Source of the DNA: Lewinella sp050633125
GTDB lineage: Bacteria > Bacteroidota > Bacteroidia > Chitinophagales > Saprospiraceae
Direction of reading: 5' to 3'
Assembly: GCF_050633125.1 (NCBI RefSeq)
Contig: NZ_JBOEFX010000021.1
Span: forward strand, 1-64,000
DNA: 64,000 bases
The notes under the pieces are model-generated. The model was given only the letters and a program-made list of their open reading frames with translations, did not search any database and was not told the DNA's origin. The number at the start of each line of letters is the position of its first letter. The first letter of the stretch is position 1. Positions 50,335 through 59,168 of the stretch are shown one piece after another. The position numbers and the translations under genes were made by a program.

Positions 50335-52455
50335 ATGAATTTCAAAAAATCAATTTTCTTTTCGCTCGCAGCGGTATTAATGCTCGCTGCATTTATGTAT
50401 CCACAGTTGAGCGACGAGCAAAAAGAAGCCGTTCTCTTACAGACTTTGGTGAAAAGCATGGAGCGTTATCATTACAGTCCCCAGGACATTGATGACAGTT
50501 TCTCTGAAAAAATTTATGACCTGTATCTAGATGGCATTGATGGTGGCAAACGCTTCCTGACAGCCAAAGAGGTAGCCCAACTAGAACGCTACCGTCACGA
50601 AATTGACGACCAGGTTAATGCCAGCGATTTCACTTTCTTCAACCTCAGCCAAGAGTTGATGGAAAAAGCACTGGTACGTGCTCAAGGCTATTACAAAGAT
50701 ATCCTTGCTACACCATTTGATTTTGCCGGTGGAGAATCAGTAGAGCTTGATGGCGAAAAACGCGCCTATTCAAGCGACGAGAAAGAACTATGGCAATATT
50801 GGCACCAATACCTCAAGTATGAAACACTTGATCGGTACGCTGAAGCGATAGACAAGCAAGAAAAAGGCGATGAAGAATTGGCTGGAAAAACAGCAACGGA
50901 GTTGGAAGCAGATGCACGAGCAGATGTTTTGACCATGTTCGACCGCTGGTTTGATCGTTTGATCAAACTAGATCGCGAAGATCGGATGAGCCAATATTTT
51001 AATGCCTTTACAGGTGTATTCGACCCACACACCAATTACTACAAGCCAATTGACAAGGAAAACTTTGATATCCGCTTTAGTGGCAAACTTGAGGGGATCG
51101 GCGCTCGCCTGCTGACAGAAGGAGACTACACCAAAGTCACTGAGATAGTCGTAGGAGGCCCTGCTTGGAAAGGCAAAGAATTGGAAGCGAATGATATCAT
51201 CACAAAAGTTGCTCAAGAAGGAGAAGCTCCTGTTGATATCAAAGGCATGGTAATAGATGACGTCGTTTCACAAATTCGCGGCAGCAAGGACACCAAGGTT
51301 ATCCTAACCGTCAAAAAAGTAGATGGCTCTGAAAAAGAAATCATTATCACTCGTGATATCGTGATTTTAGACGAAAGTTTTGCTAAATCTCTCATTATCG
51401 ACGGACAAGCTCCAGGTGAAAAAATCGGTTACATTTCTTTACCTAGCTTCTACGCTGACTTCCAGGATCGTAATGGCCGCCACTGTGCTGACGATGTTGA
51501 GAAAGAGATTGAAAAACTCAAAAACGTTGGCGTTGACGGTATCGTTCTTGATCTGCGTAACAATGGAGGAGGCAGCCTACGCGACGTAGTCAAAATGTCT
51601 GGTTTCTTCATCGAAAGCGGACCTGTTGTTCAGGTAAAGTCTCGCGATTACGAGCCAGAAGTATTGATGGATGTTGATCCACAAGTTCAATATGACGGAC
51701 CATTGGTAGTTATGGTTAACAACTTTAGCGCCAGTGCTAGCGAAATTCTTGCAGCAGCTCTACAGGATTATGGTCGTGCCGTTATCGTAGGTAGCAACTC
51801 TACCTTTGGTAAAGGAACTGTCCAGCGCTTTATTGACTTAGACCGCACCCTTCGCGGCTTTGAAGATGTCAAGCCACTTGGACAAGTTAAATTGACTACG
51901 CAGAAGTTTTACCGCATTGATGGTGGCTCTACCCAACTGCGTGGTGTAACGCCTGATATCATTTTACCTGACAATTATGCCTATATTCAAACAGGCGAAA
52001 AAGAGCAGGAATACCCCATGCCTTGGACAGAGATCGCTGCTGTAGATTATGACCAGAAGGTTCTTAACATGACCCACATGGAGCAGATCGAGGCGCGTAG
52101 CAAGGCAAGAGTAGCCAGTAATGAGATATTCAGTAAAGTACAAGCCAATGCAGCTCGCATGCAGAAATTGCGCGACCTTACAGCTTACCCTCTTGACCTA
52201 GAAGCCTACCAAAACCTGGAAGCTGCTCGTACCGCAGATGCAGAACGCTTTAAAAATCTCTTCGACAAAGTGGTGATCACTAGCGCTCGTAACCTAGACG
52301 TAGATCTCCCAATCTTCGAGGCCGACGAAAGCAAGAAGGCAAGAAACGAGGACTTCTTAAAAGCTGTTTCTAAGGATGTCTATATTAACGAAGTGCTTTC
52401 TATCATGCACGATGTAATTGAGTTGGAGCGAGTGGCGATCAATGATCGTAACTAA
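50335..52455 (+). CDS. prc: Carboxy-terminal processing peptidase (Prc/tail-specific protease, S41)
   Basis: A 706-residue periplasmic protease, with an N-terminal signal or anchor (SIFFSLAAVLMLAAFMYP). A long helical N-terminal domain (to ~240) precedes a PDZ domain (~250-335) and the S41 core. The Ser-Lys dyad is Ser467 (NNFSASASE) and Lys493 (TFGKGTVQ). LDLRNNGGGSL marks the tail-binding strand. A helical C-terminal extension follows, as in E. coli Prc. These enzymes cut exported proteins near their C-termini and affect cell-wall hydrolases. A strong terminator follows. Confidence 0.93.
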   Translation: MNFKKSIFFSLAAVLMLAAFMYPQLSDEQKEAVLLQTLVKSMERYHYSPQDIDDSFSEKIYDLYLDGIDGGKRFLTAKEVAQLERYRHEIDDQVNASDFTFFNLSQELMEKALVRAQGYYKDILATPFDFAGGESVELDGEKRAYSSDEKELWQYWHQYLKYETLDRYAEAIDKQEKGDEELAGKTATELEADARADVLTMFDRWFDRLIKLDREDRMSQYFNAFTGVFDPHTNYYKPIDKENFDIRFSGKLEGIGARLLTEGDYTKVTEIVVGGPAWKGKELEANDIITKVAQEGEAPVDIKGMVIDDVVSQIRGSKDTKVILTVKKVDGSEKEIIITRDIVILDESFAKSLIIDGQAPGEKIGYISLPSFYADFQDRNGRHCADDVEKEIEKLKNVGVDGIVLDLRNNGGGSLRDVVKMSGFFIESGPVVQVKSRDYEPEVLMDVDPQVQYDGPLVVMVNNFSASASEILAAALQDYGRAVIVGSNSTFGKGTVQRFIDLDRTLRGFEDVKPLGQVKLTTQKFYRIDGGSTQLRGVTPDIILPDNYAYIQTGEKEQEYPMPWTEIAAVDYDQKVLNMTHMEQIEARSKARVASNEIFSKVQANAARMQKLRDLTAYPLDLEAYQNLEAARTADAERFKNLFDKVVITSARNLDVDLPIFEADESKKARNEDFLKAVSKDVYINEVLSIMHDVIELERVAINDRN

Positions 52456-52481
52456 GCTCCCCTTGTCTTAACAACTTTCGG

Positions 52482-52523
52482 AAAAATCCCGAATGCTAGC
52501 AACAGCCGGCATTCGGGATTTTT
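52482..52523. terminator. Bidirectional intrinsic terminator
   Basis: AAAAATCCCGAATGC (52482-52496) and GCATTCGGGATTTTT (52509-52523) are exact reverse complements with a 12-base loop. The T-run on either strand can end both prc and the convergent acetyltransferase gene. Confidence 0.9.
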
Positions 52524-52525
52524 TA

Positions 52526-52996
52526 TTACCTCTCCTGAAGTGATTTCCAGAATACAACTTTGTCCTCTTCCTCCTTATAGAAATCCCTAATTCGAGCCTC
52601 TTCTGTATAGCTACACTGATGATAAAACGAACGGGTACGTTCAAATTCTGGCAAGCCTGAGGTTTCTACTAAAAGCACTCGTGCCCCTTGCTCGGCGAGG
52701 AGGTTTTCGAGATAAGCCATAACCTGCCGGCCATAGCCTTTGCTTTGTAATCCTGAGTAAACCGCAATAAGATAGAGATTCCAGGTACCTTCTGTCATTT
52801 GCTCTGGGGCACAGAAAGCAACGAAGGTTGGATGGTCTTCTTCGCCAGTGAGCCAGATACTTTCATCTTTGCCAGCCAAATAAGGCGTAATCATATCATC
52901 AAGTAAATCAGGTGGAAAAAGATCGCTGGTAGCAATTACTGCTTTTAACCGAGGAATATCTGCTGCTACGACGGGGCGGATGTTTAAAGTACTCAT
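52526..52996 (-). CDS. GNAT-family N-acetyltransferase
   Basis: A 156-residue GNAT protein: a start with NIRPVVAADIPRLKAVIA, the acetyl-CoA loop at GLQSKGYGRQVMAYLE (Q/RxxGxG/A), and FYHQCSYTEEARIRDFY near the end. It transfers an acetyl group from acetyl-CoA to an unknown amine. Single gene, ending 3 bases from a bidirectional terminator. Confidence 0.9.
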   Translation of the reverse strand: MSTLNIRPVVAADIPRLKAVIATSDLFPPDLLDDMITPYLAGKDESIWLTGEEDHPTFVAFCAPEQMTEGTWNLYLIAVYSGLQSKGYGRQVMAYLENLLAEQGARVLLVETSGLPEFERTRSFYHQCSYTEEARIRDFYKEEEDKVVFWKSLQER

Positions 52997-53174
52997 ACTT
53001 GCAGGTTATTATTTCTCTGCAAAAGTACCCTATTGAAGGTAACTTTATTTGTAAAACATTCCTGCTGGAATTAAATAAGAACAGCACGAAAATAAAATGC
53101 GATTCTGTTTTTCATAATAGTTGAATAAACGATTCACTTCAAGTGTTTTAACTATTTGAAAAACCTAAAGAGAA

Positions 53175-53200
53175 GCGCATTTTGTCTTTTGCGCAATATT
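53175..53200 (+). promoter_or_regulatory. GCGCA-N10-TGCGC dyad followed by AATATT
   Basis: GCGCA (53175-53179), ten bases (TTTTGTCTTT), TGCGC (53190-53194), AATATT: third copy of the dyad at 9390 and 32002. TCTTTTG before GCG also resembles the -7 box. On the plus strand it precedes a 13-codon frame at 53262. Confidence 0.4.
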
Positions 53201-53212
53201 ACGTAGGTACAA

Positions 53213-53242
53213 AAAAAGTGAGCCGCCCAAATGGGGCGGCTC
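53213..53242 (-). terminator. Intrinsic terminator, minus strand
   Basis: On the minus strand GAGCCGCCC pairs with GGGCGGCTC around a 5-base loop and is followed by ACTTTTTTT. It is a textbook terminator for the transcript of the sorting-domain protein, ~190 bases beyond its stop. Confidence 0.8.
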
Positions 53243-53261
53243 CACAACAAATCATAATCTC

Positions 53262-53303
53262 ATGAAAAAAAGACGACCTAAAATTCTTTGGTCACTCTGT
53301 TAG
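53262..53303 (+). other. Possible 13-residue peptide frame (MKKRRPKILWSLC)
   Basis: ATG to TAG, very basic, 68 bases after the dyad element at 53175. It could be a leader peptide, part of a small RNA, or chance. No gene follows on the plus strand for 3 kb, so a leader role lacks a target. Confidence 0.2.
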
Positions 53304-53368
53304 ACGTACTTTCTAAAGCTTTGTCACACAGGGTGTTTATATTAAAATAATTACCTTCTTGTTGGGTT

Positions 53369-53392
53369 GGTTCCCCGCCGTAGCGGGGAACC
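53369..53392. repeat. Perfect 10-bp hairpin downstream of the sorting-domain gene
   Basis: GGTTCCCCGC and GCGGGGAACC around the loop CGTA. No T-run on either side. With the terminator at 53213 it fills the 3' untranslated part of the minus-strand transcript (region 52997-53428, otherwise without a gene). Confidence 0.7.
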
Positions 53393-53428
53393 GTTTCAAA
53401 AACTTTTGGGATTATGCCTACTAGACCG

Positions 53429-56398
53429 CTATTGGACTAGTAACTTACCTGTCTGAAGAATCTGCTTGTCGGTGTATATTTCCAGGAAATATAAGCCTGC
53501 AGGCAAATTATCTCGTTGTAAAGTGAAGCTAGTTCCGTTGAATTTCTCCCGACGCATTTCACGCCCGGCGACATCACGGAGAACCATCTCCAGCTGGTTG
53601 CATTCACAGTCATCGATAGTGATGATGGCTGATGAATGGAAAGGGTTCGGCTGAACCCGTATATTGAGTCCTTCTCTTACCGGCGGTTCCGTTAGTTCGA
53701 CTGCTAAACATCCTTCAACAAGGAAATCTTCGCAGGCAAGTGAATAACGGATGCTGTTGGTAATATCCGGAGCAACGTAATCAAAGTAGACGGCAGCACG
53801 ATTTTCAATAACCGTTCCAAGTGGCAAGTTGGGTTTTTGGGATAAAGTGAACTTTACGTAACCCCTGGAATCGATCTCCGATCCGCTGCCGTCTGCTGGA
53901 AGCAAGTTTAAATCGTTAAAGGTGATTTTAAGAACTCCGCTGTTGTAAATTTCAAAAGTATAGGGATGACTTGCGGGTCCTGCAGCCAAAGTGGCTAAAT
54001 CTAATTCCTCGGGAAGTGTATCCCGAATCACCAAGCGATTTAAAGTATCACTTTCGGTATTGGCGAATAAAACTGTGTATTCAATATCGGTGTTCGTCGT
54101 AATGATCGAATCCTGATAGCCTTTGGGATGGCCGATTAATAAGTTCGCCGTACCGAAAGTGTTTAAAATTTCTTGCACATCTATGTCAACATAAGGATCC
54201 TGATCGTTTTCAGGAAACTGGGTCACTTGACCCGTTGTGTATCCTCCTTCGCCTTCCAGCGTACAACCCTCAACCACTACTGTGGGATAATTGTTACCTG
54301 GGTGGCCTTCAACTTGCTCTACAATTAAGCGGTAAGTAGCACCTAGCATGCTTGCCGGAATTGGATCACCAATTGGTTCCTCTTCATCAGGATCAAGCGT
54401 AGGCACTGTTCCATCTCGGAAAAGTAACTGATCCTCGATGATGACAAAATTTTGTGTGCCATCAGTAGGAGCATCTCCTACGTTACGAGCAGTAAAAATA
54501 ATGTCGCTTCCTTCGCAACGTCCGGTTACTTCGATGCTCGACATGTCCCAATTGGGATCAATCGGACCGCAGTATTCATTAGGATAGATGTTTGTACTTA
54601 CAATCACTGATTGTAAATTTTCAACATCTTCACAAGCAACATCTACCGTGATGGTAAAGCTTCCACAAGTAAGCGGAGCGAGATCGCCAAGCCTTACTAT
54701 AATGGAGTTACTTGTTTCCAGTGAAGTATCTACGCTGGCCGTCACATAAGTGAGTTCTTCGTCCAGGAAGATTTCCACATAAGCATCGGCTGCTGTTGCA
54801 GAACCATCGTTGCAATATTCTACCAGGTAATCTACCTGAGTACAAGCTTGCAGTGGTCCGACTCCTGTTTCAACACTGAGAACAGGACAAGCATCCGGAA
54901 TGCTTCGTACCGGAAAATTGTAAACCAAAGAGTCATAACTGGCCGTGAAACTGACGGGAAAACTTGCGGGTGAGCAAATGTTCCAAGCATTATTCTTAGG
55001 TAAAAGGCTTACAGTGTAGTTGCCGATGTCTACCGGGATGCGGTAATGTCCTTGCTCATCAGTAGTACCGATAAAGCGGCCATTGTTTCCATCAACTTCT
55101 ACTAGCCAATCTTTCAGCGGAGTGTCTCCATCCTCGAAAGGATTACAACCATCCTGCGACCAGAATACTTTGCCTTGTATCAGATTCGTAAAGTAATTGC
55201 CTTCGCCATCTACTCTGATTATACTCAGATCATTGATGAAACCTTGGCTGAGACTATTGTGTCCAGCTATAATAAAGCCTTTGTCAATAGTTTCTACTAC
55301 ATCGAGTCCGAATCGCCAATCGGAAAATTCCTCGCTAAGATTACGCTGCCAAACCAATTCTCCCGTTGGAGACATTTTAAGCAACAAAATCTCCGGTGTA
55401 CTTTCGTTGAGTTCAGAATAACCGGTAGCAACAATACTACCATCTTCCAACTCCGTCACACCGTACAATTCCTCTCCGAAGAGGCTAACCTCAAGTTCAC
55501 GTGTCCAAAGTGTATCTCCGTTGAGATCACTCTTTATAATATAAGTGTTATTGAAGTTATTCGAAGAACCAACCAGTAAAAGGTTACCGTCTTGGGTCTT
55601 GATTAAATCATTAACATCCTCATTATTTTCCTGTCCATCTCCGTAGAAACGCGCGGCTATTTGATTCCCCGCAGCATCTAAGCGATAAATGGCAACATCA
55701 TTGTCTGGAAAATTTCCGCCATTTTTTACGTTCGCAGCAATTGCATAACCGCCATTGATTTCGACAATTCCTTGGCCTGCATCAGGATAAGGAGTGCCGT
55801 AAATGCGGCGCCACTGTTCCTCTGCATTGGCATCCAGTTTGATCATCAAAATATCTGACTGATCCATCGCTGGGTTGGCACTCGATCCAATGATAGCATA
55901 ACCGCCATCGTTGGTACGAATAATTTCCCGGCCACTCTGGAAGAAACCGTTATTCTCGAAACGAATAGATGATCTAACCTCGCCTAAAGGATTAACCCTT
56001 AAAAGGTATACTTCGCTAGGTGTTCCTGCGGCGCTACCATTTGCTTCGTTGATATCTCCTAAAATCAGGAGGTCACCGTCATCTAGTAGAATGATATCGT
56101 AAGCATGCTCGATATAGCCTTCATCATAGATTCTTTCCCATAATGGAGTACCATCTACATCGGTGCGAACTAAATAAATGTCAAAATCATTGTCGCTGCC
56201 AAACGACTCACTATAGCCTACTGCAACATAGCCTTCATCGATCATTTGGAGAATAGCGGTACCGTAGTCTTCGTTATCACCTCCAAAAGTCGCTTCCCAT
56301 CCTTGCGCTAAAGCCGACTGACCAGATAAAACAAGTAACAAAGCTATTGCGAAGCTTTGCACTATATTAAGTAGTCGATGAGCCTTTGCTCGTTTCAT
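53429..56398 (-). CDS. Large exported protein with type IX (type A) C-terminal sorting domain
   Basis: A 989-residue protein. Signal peptide MKRAKAHRLLN then FAIALLLVLSGQSALAQ. Residues ~30-400 are a series of delta-60/WD-like repeats (GYVAVGYSES, GYAIIGSS, GSIVATGYSE, GFIIAGHNS), probably a seven-bladed propeller. Then comes a SdrD/Cna-B-like unit (KDWLVEVDGNNGRF...GHYRIPVDIGNY) and DUF11-type repeats (VDYLVEYCNDGSATA; DIEYTVLFANTESDTLNRLV). The last ~80 residues are a type A sorting domain (VQPNPFHSSAIITI, NLPAGLYFLEIYTD, GKLLVQ). It should be moved across the outer membrane by the T9SS. The frame is open to 56515, but the promoter at 56437-56467 and the signal peptide support ATG 56398. 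Confidence 0.87.
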   Translation of the reverse strand: MKRAKAHRLLNIVQSFAIALLLVLSGQSALAQGWEATFGGDNEDYGTAILQMIDEGYVAVGYSESFGSDNDFDIYLVRTDVDGTPLWERIYDEGYIEHAYDIILLDDGDLLILGDINEANGSAAGTPSEVYLLRVNPLGEVRSSIRFENNGFFQSGREIIRTNDGGYAIIGSSANPAMDQSDILMIKLDANAEEQWRRIYGTPYPDAGQGIVEINGGYAIAANVKNGGNFPDNDVAIYRLDAAGNQIAARFYGDGQENNEDVNDLIKTQDGNLLLVGSSNNFNNTYIIKSDLNGDTLWTRELEVSLFGEELYGVTELEDGSIVATGYSELNESTPEILLLKMSPTGELVWQRNLSEEFSDWRFGLDVVETIDKGFIIAGHNSLSQGFINDLSIIRVDGEGNYFTNLIQGKVFWSQDGCNPFEDGDTPLKDWLVEVDGNNGRFIGTTDEQGHYRIPVDIGNYTVSLLPKNNAWNICSPASFPVSFTASYDSLVYNFPVRSIPDACPVLSVETGVGPLQACTQVDYLVEYCNDGSATAADAYVEIFLDEELTYVTASVDTSLETSNSIIVRLGDLAPLTCGSFTITVDVACEDVENLQSVIVSTNIYPNEYCGPIDPNWDMSSIEVTGRCEGSDIIFTARNVGDAPTDGTQNFVIIEDQLLFRDGTVPTLDPDEEEPIGDPIPASMLGATYRLIVEQVEGHPGNNYPTVVVEGCTLEGEGGYTTGQVTQFPENDQDPYVDIDVQEILNTFGTANLLIGHPKGYQDSIITTNTDIEYTVLFANTESDTLNRLVIRDTLPEELDLATLAAGPASHPYTFEIYNSGVLKITFNDLNLLPADGSGSEIDSRGYVKFTLSQKPNLPLGTVIENRAAVYFDYVAPDITNSIRYSLACEDFLVEGCLAVELTEPPVREGLNIRVQPNPFHSSAIITIDDCECNQLEMVLRDVAGREMRREKFNGTSFTLQRDNLPAGLYFLEIYTDKQILQTGKLLVQ

Positions 56399-56436
56399 TA
56401 GCGCTTGAATTAGGTCGTTTGCTTCTGTTGACATTA

Positions 56437-56467
56437 CAAATGTGCCCCATTGTTGAAACGAAAACAA
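56437..56467 (-). promoter_or_regulatory. Promoter of the sorting-domain protein gene
   Basis: On the minus strand TTG (56465-56467), 20 bases, then CACATTTG (56437-56444). This is the -33/-7 spacing known for Bacteroidota. The predicted start near 56430 lies downstream of ATG 56515 and ATG 56434, leaving ATG 56398. Confidence 0.6.
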
Positions 56468-56588
56468 GGACAAAAAAGTTGTTTTGTTGAAAAAAATCGT
56501 ACTTTTATAGCGCATAATTATAATTAAATAACTGAAAAACAGTTGATTGCATTATACTTGATTGTTTATTATTTTTAGCCATTTTTTT

Positions 56589-58010
56589 ATGAAAAATTCT
56601 ACAATTATTCCGGTTTTAAAAACACTTGATAAAAAAGAATGCCGAGAATTCACTAAATGGCTGGCTTCTCCCTTCTTTAACCAACGTAAGGATGTCATTG
56701 ATTTGTTCCAATACCTGACCGCCGGACAGCATTTAGCAGAAGAAAAATTCTTACTCAAGGAACGAATTTACCGAAAACTCTTCCCGAAGGAGAGCTATGA
56801 CGATGCTAAGTTCCGACAAACCGTGCATTTCCTCTACAAACAACTGGAGCAGTTTATTGCGTATAAAGAAATTGAACGGGATGAATTTGCTTACTCCGTA
56901 GCTTACTTAAAAGCCTTGCGTAAGCGAAACGTACCCAAAGTTTTTCAAAATAAATTCAAGGCAATGAAGCGTCAAGGGTTGGGTAGCCAACTTCTTGACA
57001 ATTCAGGACTCAAGCATTCTTTCGCGCTATATGATGAACACTCCTCCTTATTAGGTGGAATCGATCGGACAAAAGATATCCATTTACAGGAGTGCATAAA
57101 TGCTTTTGACACCCTTTTTATTGCTGAAAAACTGAAATATGCATGCCTTGCACTTTCTCACCAGCAAGTTTTTCGCACGACTTATGAAAGCAAATTTTTC
57201 GAAGAGGTAATAAAAACCGTAGAAACCGAGCCCAGTTTACTCGACTACCCTGCTATTGCCATTTATTACTACGGTTATCTCGTACAACGAAAAGACGAGG
57301 ACAGCGACGAATACTACTTCTCTCTTAAATCTACACTCCAGGAACACCTGGATGTTTTCGGAGAAAGCGAGCAGCGAGACATTTACTTAATGAAACTAAA
57401 TTATTGCATTCAGCGTATCAACAAAGGAGCGACTAATTTCCAACGAGAACTCTTCGAAATCTACCAAGACACTTTTGAAAGTAAAATCATTCTGGAGAAC
57501 GACGTTCTTTCACGTCGCACCTACCTTAATGCGATTATGATTGCATTGCGCTTCAAAGCTTTCGACTGGGTAGAAAATGTAATCAAAGAATACACCCATT
57601 ATCTCGAACCAGAATATCAGAAAGTCTTCCGTGATTTTTGTGAAGCCAAACTAGCTTTTGAATTAGGCAACTACTCTCGTGCTCAGCAACTACTCCTTTA
57701 TTTCGACTCCAACGATATCCTCATCAGCATGAATGCAAAAACCATGCTTTTGAAAATTTATTACGAAGAAGACGAACAAGATGCCCTCGAATCACTATTA
57801 GAGAGTATGAAGGTTTACCTCAAACGCAAGAAAGTCATCGGCTACCATAAAGATGTATTCCAAAACATGCTAAAATACACCAAGAAGTTGGTACGGATCA
57901 ATCCGTTTGACAAGGAAAAAAGAGTAACCCTCCGGAAAGAAATAGAAGAAGCTAGCCCCCTCACTGATCGCCCCTGGCTTTTGGAGCAGATTGATAAAAT
58001 GGGGGGATAG
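56589..58010 (+). CDS. Unknown helical protein, 473-474 residues
   Basis: A soluble, highly charged helical protein I do not recognise. It opens KTLDKKECREFTKWLASPFF with NQRKDVIDLFQYL, has a conserved-looking AKFRQTVHFLYKQLEQFI, and a TPR-like second half (AKLAFELGNYSRAQQLLLYF, KTMLLKIYYEEDEQDALESL). No signal peptide. The frame is open to TTG 56562; ATG 56589 is chosen. It is divergent from the type IX substrate gene and might share its control region. Proteins with this look recur beside exported proteins in Saprospiria in my recollection, which I cannot verify here. Confidence 0.7.
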   Translation: MKNSTIIPVLKTLDKKECREFTKWLASPFFNQRKDVIDLFQYLTAGQHLAEEKFLLKERIYRKLFPKESYDDAKFRQTVHFLYKQLEQFIAYKEIERDEFAYSVAYLKALRKRNVPKVFQNKFKAMKRQGLGSQLLDNSGLKHSFALYDEHSSLLGGIDRTKDIHLQECINAFDTLFIAEKLKYACLALSHQQVFRTTYESKFFEEVIKTVETEPSLLDYPAIAIYYYGYLVQRKDEDSDEYYFSLKSTLQEHLDVFGESEQRDIYLMKLNYCIQRINKGATNFQRELFEIYQDTFESKIILENDVLSRRTYLNAIMIALRFKAFDWVENVIKEYTHYLEPEYQKVFRDFCEAKLAFELGNYSRAQQLLLYFDSNDILISMNAKTMLLKIYYEEDEQDALESLLESMKVYLKRKKVIGYHKDVFQNMLKYTKKLVRINPFDKEKRVTLRKEIEEASPLTDRPWLLEQIDKMGG

Positions 58011-58050
58011 GTTGCTGGCTTTTGAATTTAGGTTATACTACTGAAAATAG

Positions 58051-59073
58051 TTATTCATCCATCGATTTTTCATACCCTGCCAAAGCAGTCTTGATCAGCC
58101 GTCTAATCCTGCGCCGTATTCTGTTTGGTGAAAGCACGCGCAACCCAGGACCAAACCCGAGCAGCAGCCTTTCCAATTCAAAATTTGGGATCACCCAAAT
58201 ATTAACGACAGCACTACCATCATCGTACCCTTCTTCTACCACCTGCGAAGGATGCAAGGGTTTGGTTAGCACGTAAGGTGCATTTTGTGCATCAAGCCAA
58301 AGACGTATCTTGGTTATCCGGTAGGTGTTCACCGTTACGCCCACTACATTCTTGTAATAGGCTTCGGGATCAAAATTAGGCAAAGGGATAAAAGGAAGAC
58401 CTGGAAAGGTAACTCCCTGTATACGGTCAAGCGCAAAACTAAGAATTCGTGTTTCCCGTTCCTTGGTTGCTAATAAAAACCAACGATTGTTAAACTCACG
58501 TAGCAGCAAAGGATTCAACACGACCAAGCCTGGCTGTTTGGCTTTAAACGACTGATAAGTTAATCGTACTACTCGTTGTTGCCGAACAGCGCGGTAAAGC
58601 TCCTCCAGGTGCTCCAATCCGCGTAGCCCCTCATTGCTTTCCAGCATAATGGCAATAGGCTGTTTTGAATCGGCCGTACTGACCTTGTCTTCCAATTTTT
58701 GCACCAAGCCACCCAACTCCTGGAGATGGCCAAAACCTTGAAACTGCTTAAGCACAGACACCGCCTCCCCTAGTTGTTCTAAATCTGCCGTACTCAAAGG
58801 CCCTTGTAAAATGCCATAGTCGGGATCAGCGTAAGTGTAATATTTTCGTTTCTCTACCACAATGGGTGCTTCGTAGCCTAGTTTATCTGAGCGCATCATT
58901 TGCAAATCATACTGTATGGTGCGACGACTTACCGGACGATCAGAACCTTCGTATTCATAGAGAACCTCCGAGCATGCCTCCATCAAGTCATCCAATGTCC
59001 AACGGCGTGATCGGTTACGCAGGCATTTGTCAATAGTGCGGTAACGAATAAGAGCTAATCGATTGAGCGCCAT
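58051..59073 (-). CDS. WYL-domain transcriptional regulator
   Basis: A 340-residue regulator: an N-terminal winged helix (ALIRYRTIDKCLRNRSRRW, then VSRRTIQYDLQMMRSDKLGY as recognition helix) and a C-terminal WYL domain, whose hallmark reads RWFLLATKE (WFL for WYL) in LLLREFNNRWF, followed by FALDRIQGV and the WCX part. WYL regulators such as PafBC, DriD and BrxR respond to nucleic-acid or nucleotide ligands. The frame is open to 59136; ATG 59073 is chosen. Divergent from hen1-pnkp with a 95-base gap holding an inverted repeat, so it probably controls that RNA-repair cassette and itself. Confidence 0.9.
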   Translation of the reverse strand: MALNRLALIRYRTIDKCLRNRSRRWTLDDLMEACSEVLYEYEGSDRPVSRRTIQYDLQMMRSDKLGYEAPIVVEKRKYYTYADPDYGILQGPLSTADLEQLGEAVSVLKQFQGFGHLQELGGLVQKLEDKVSTADSKQPIAIMLESNEGLRGLEHLEELYRAVRQQRVVRLTYQSFKAKQPGLVVLNPLLLREFNNRWFLLATKERETRILSFALDRIQGVTFPGLPFIPLPNFDPEAYYKNVVGVTVNTYRITKIRLWLDAQNAPYVLTKPLHPSQVVEEGYDDGSAVVNIWVIPNFELERLLLGFGPGLRVLSPNRIRRRIRRLIKTALAGYEKSMDE

Positions 59074-59101
59074 TTTTCTCTTAAAAATCCGAAAAAAAAT
59101 T

Positions 59102-59128
59102 TTACTGCGCAAGCCCCCTGCGTAGTAA
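59102..59128. promoter_or_regulatory. Probable operator between the WYL regulator and hen1
   Basis: TTACTGCGCA (59102-59111) and TGCGTAGTAA (59119-59128) are inverted repeats matching at 9 of 10 positions around AGCCCCC. The site covers the -33 region of the hen1 promoter and lies 29 bases before the WYL start codon, suiting control of both genes. Confidence 0.65.
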
Positions 59129-59133
59129 GGCTT

Positions 59134-59141
59134 CAATTTTG
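59134..59141 (+). promoter_or_regulatory. Possible -7 box for hen1-pnkp
   Basis: CAATTTTG, one mismatch from TAnnTTTG, 27 bases before the hen1 ATG and 5 bases after the operator. Confidence 0.4.
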
Positions 59142-59168
59142 TCTCAGAACAAAAGATAAAGTCAAAAA

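Noticed and set aside
56399..56515. Longer N-terminus of the sorting-domain protein
   Set aside because: It would overlap the promoter and put ~39 residues before the signal peptide.
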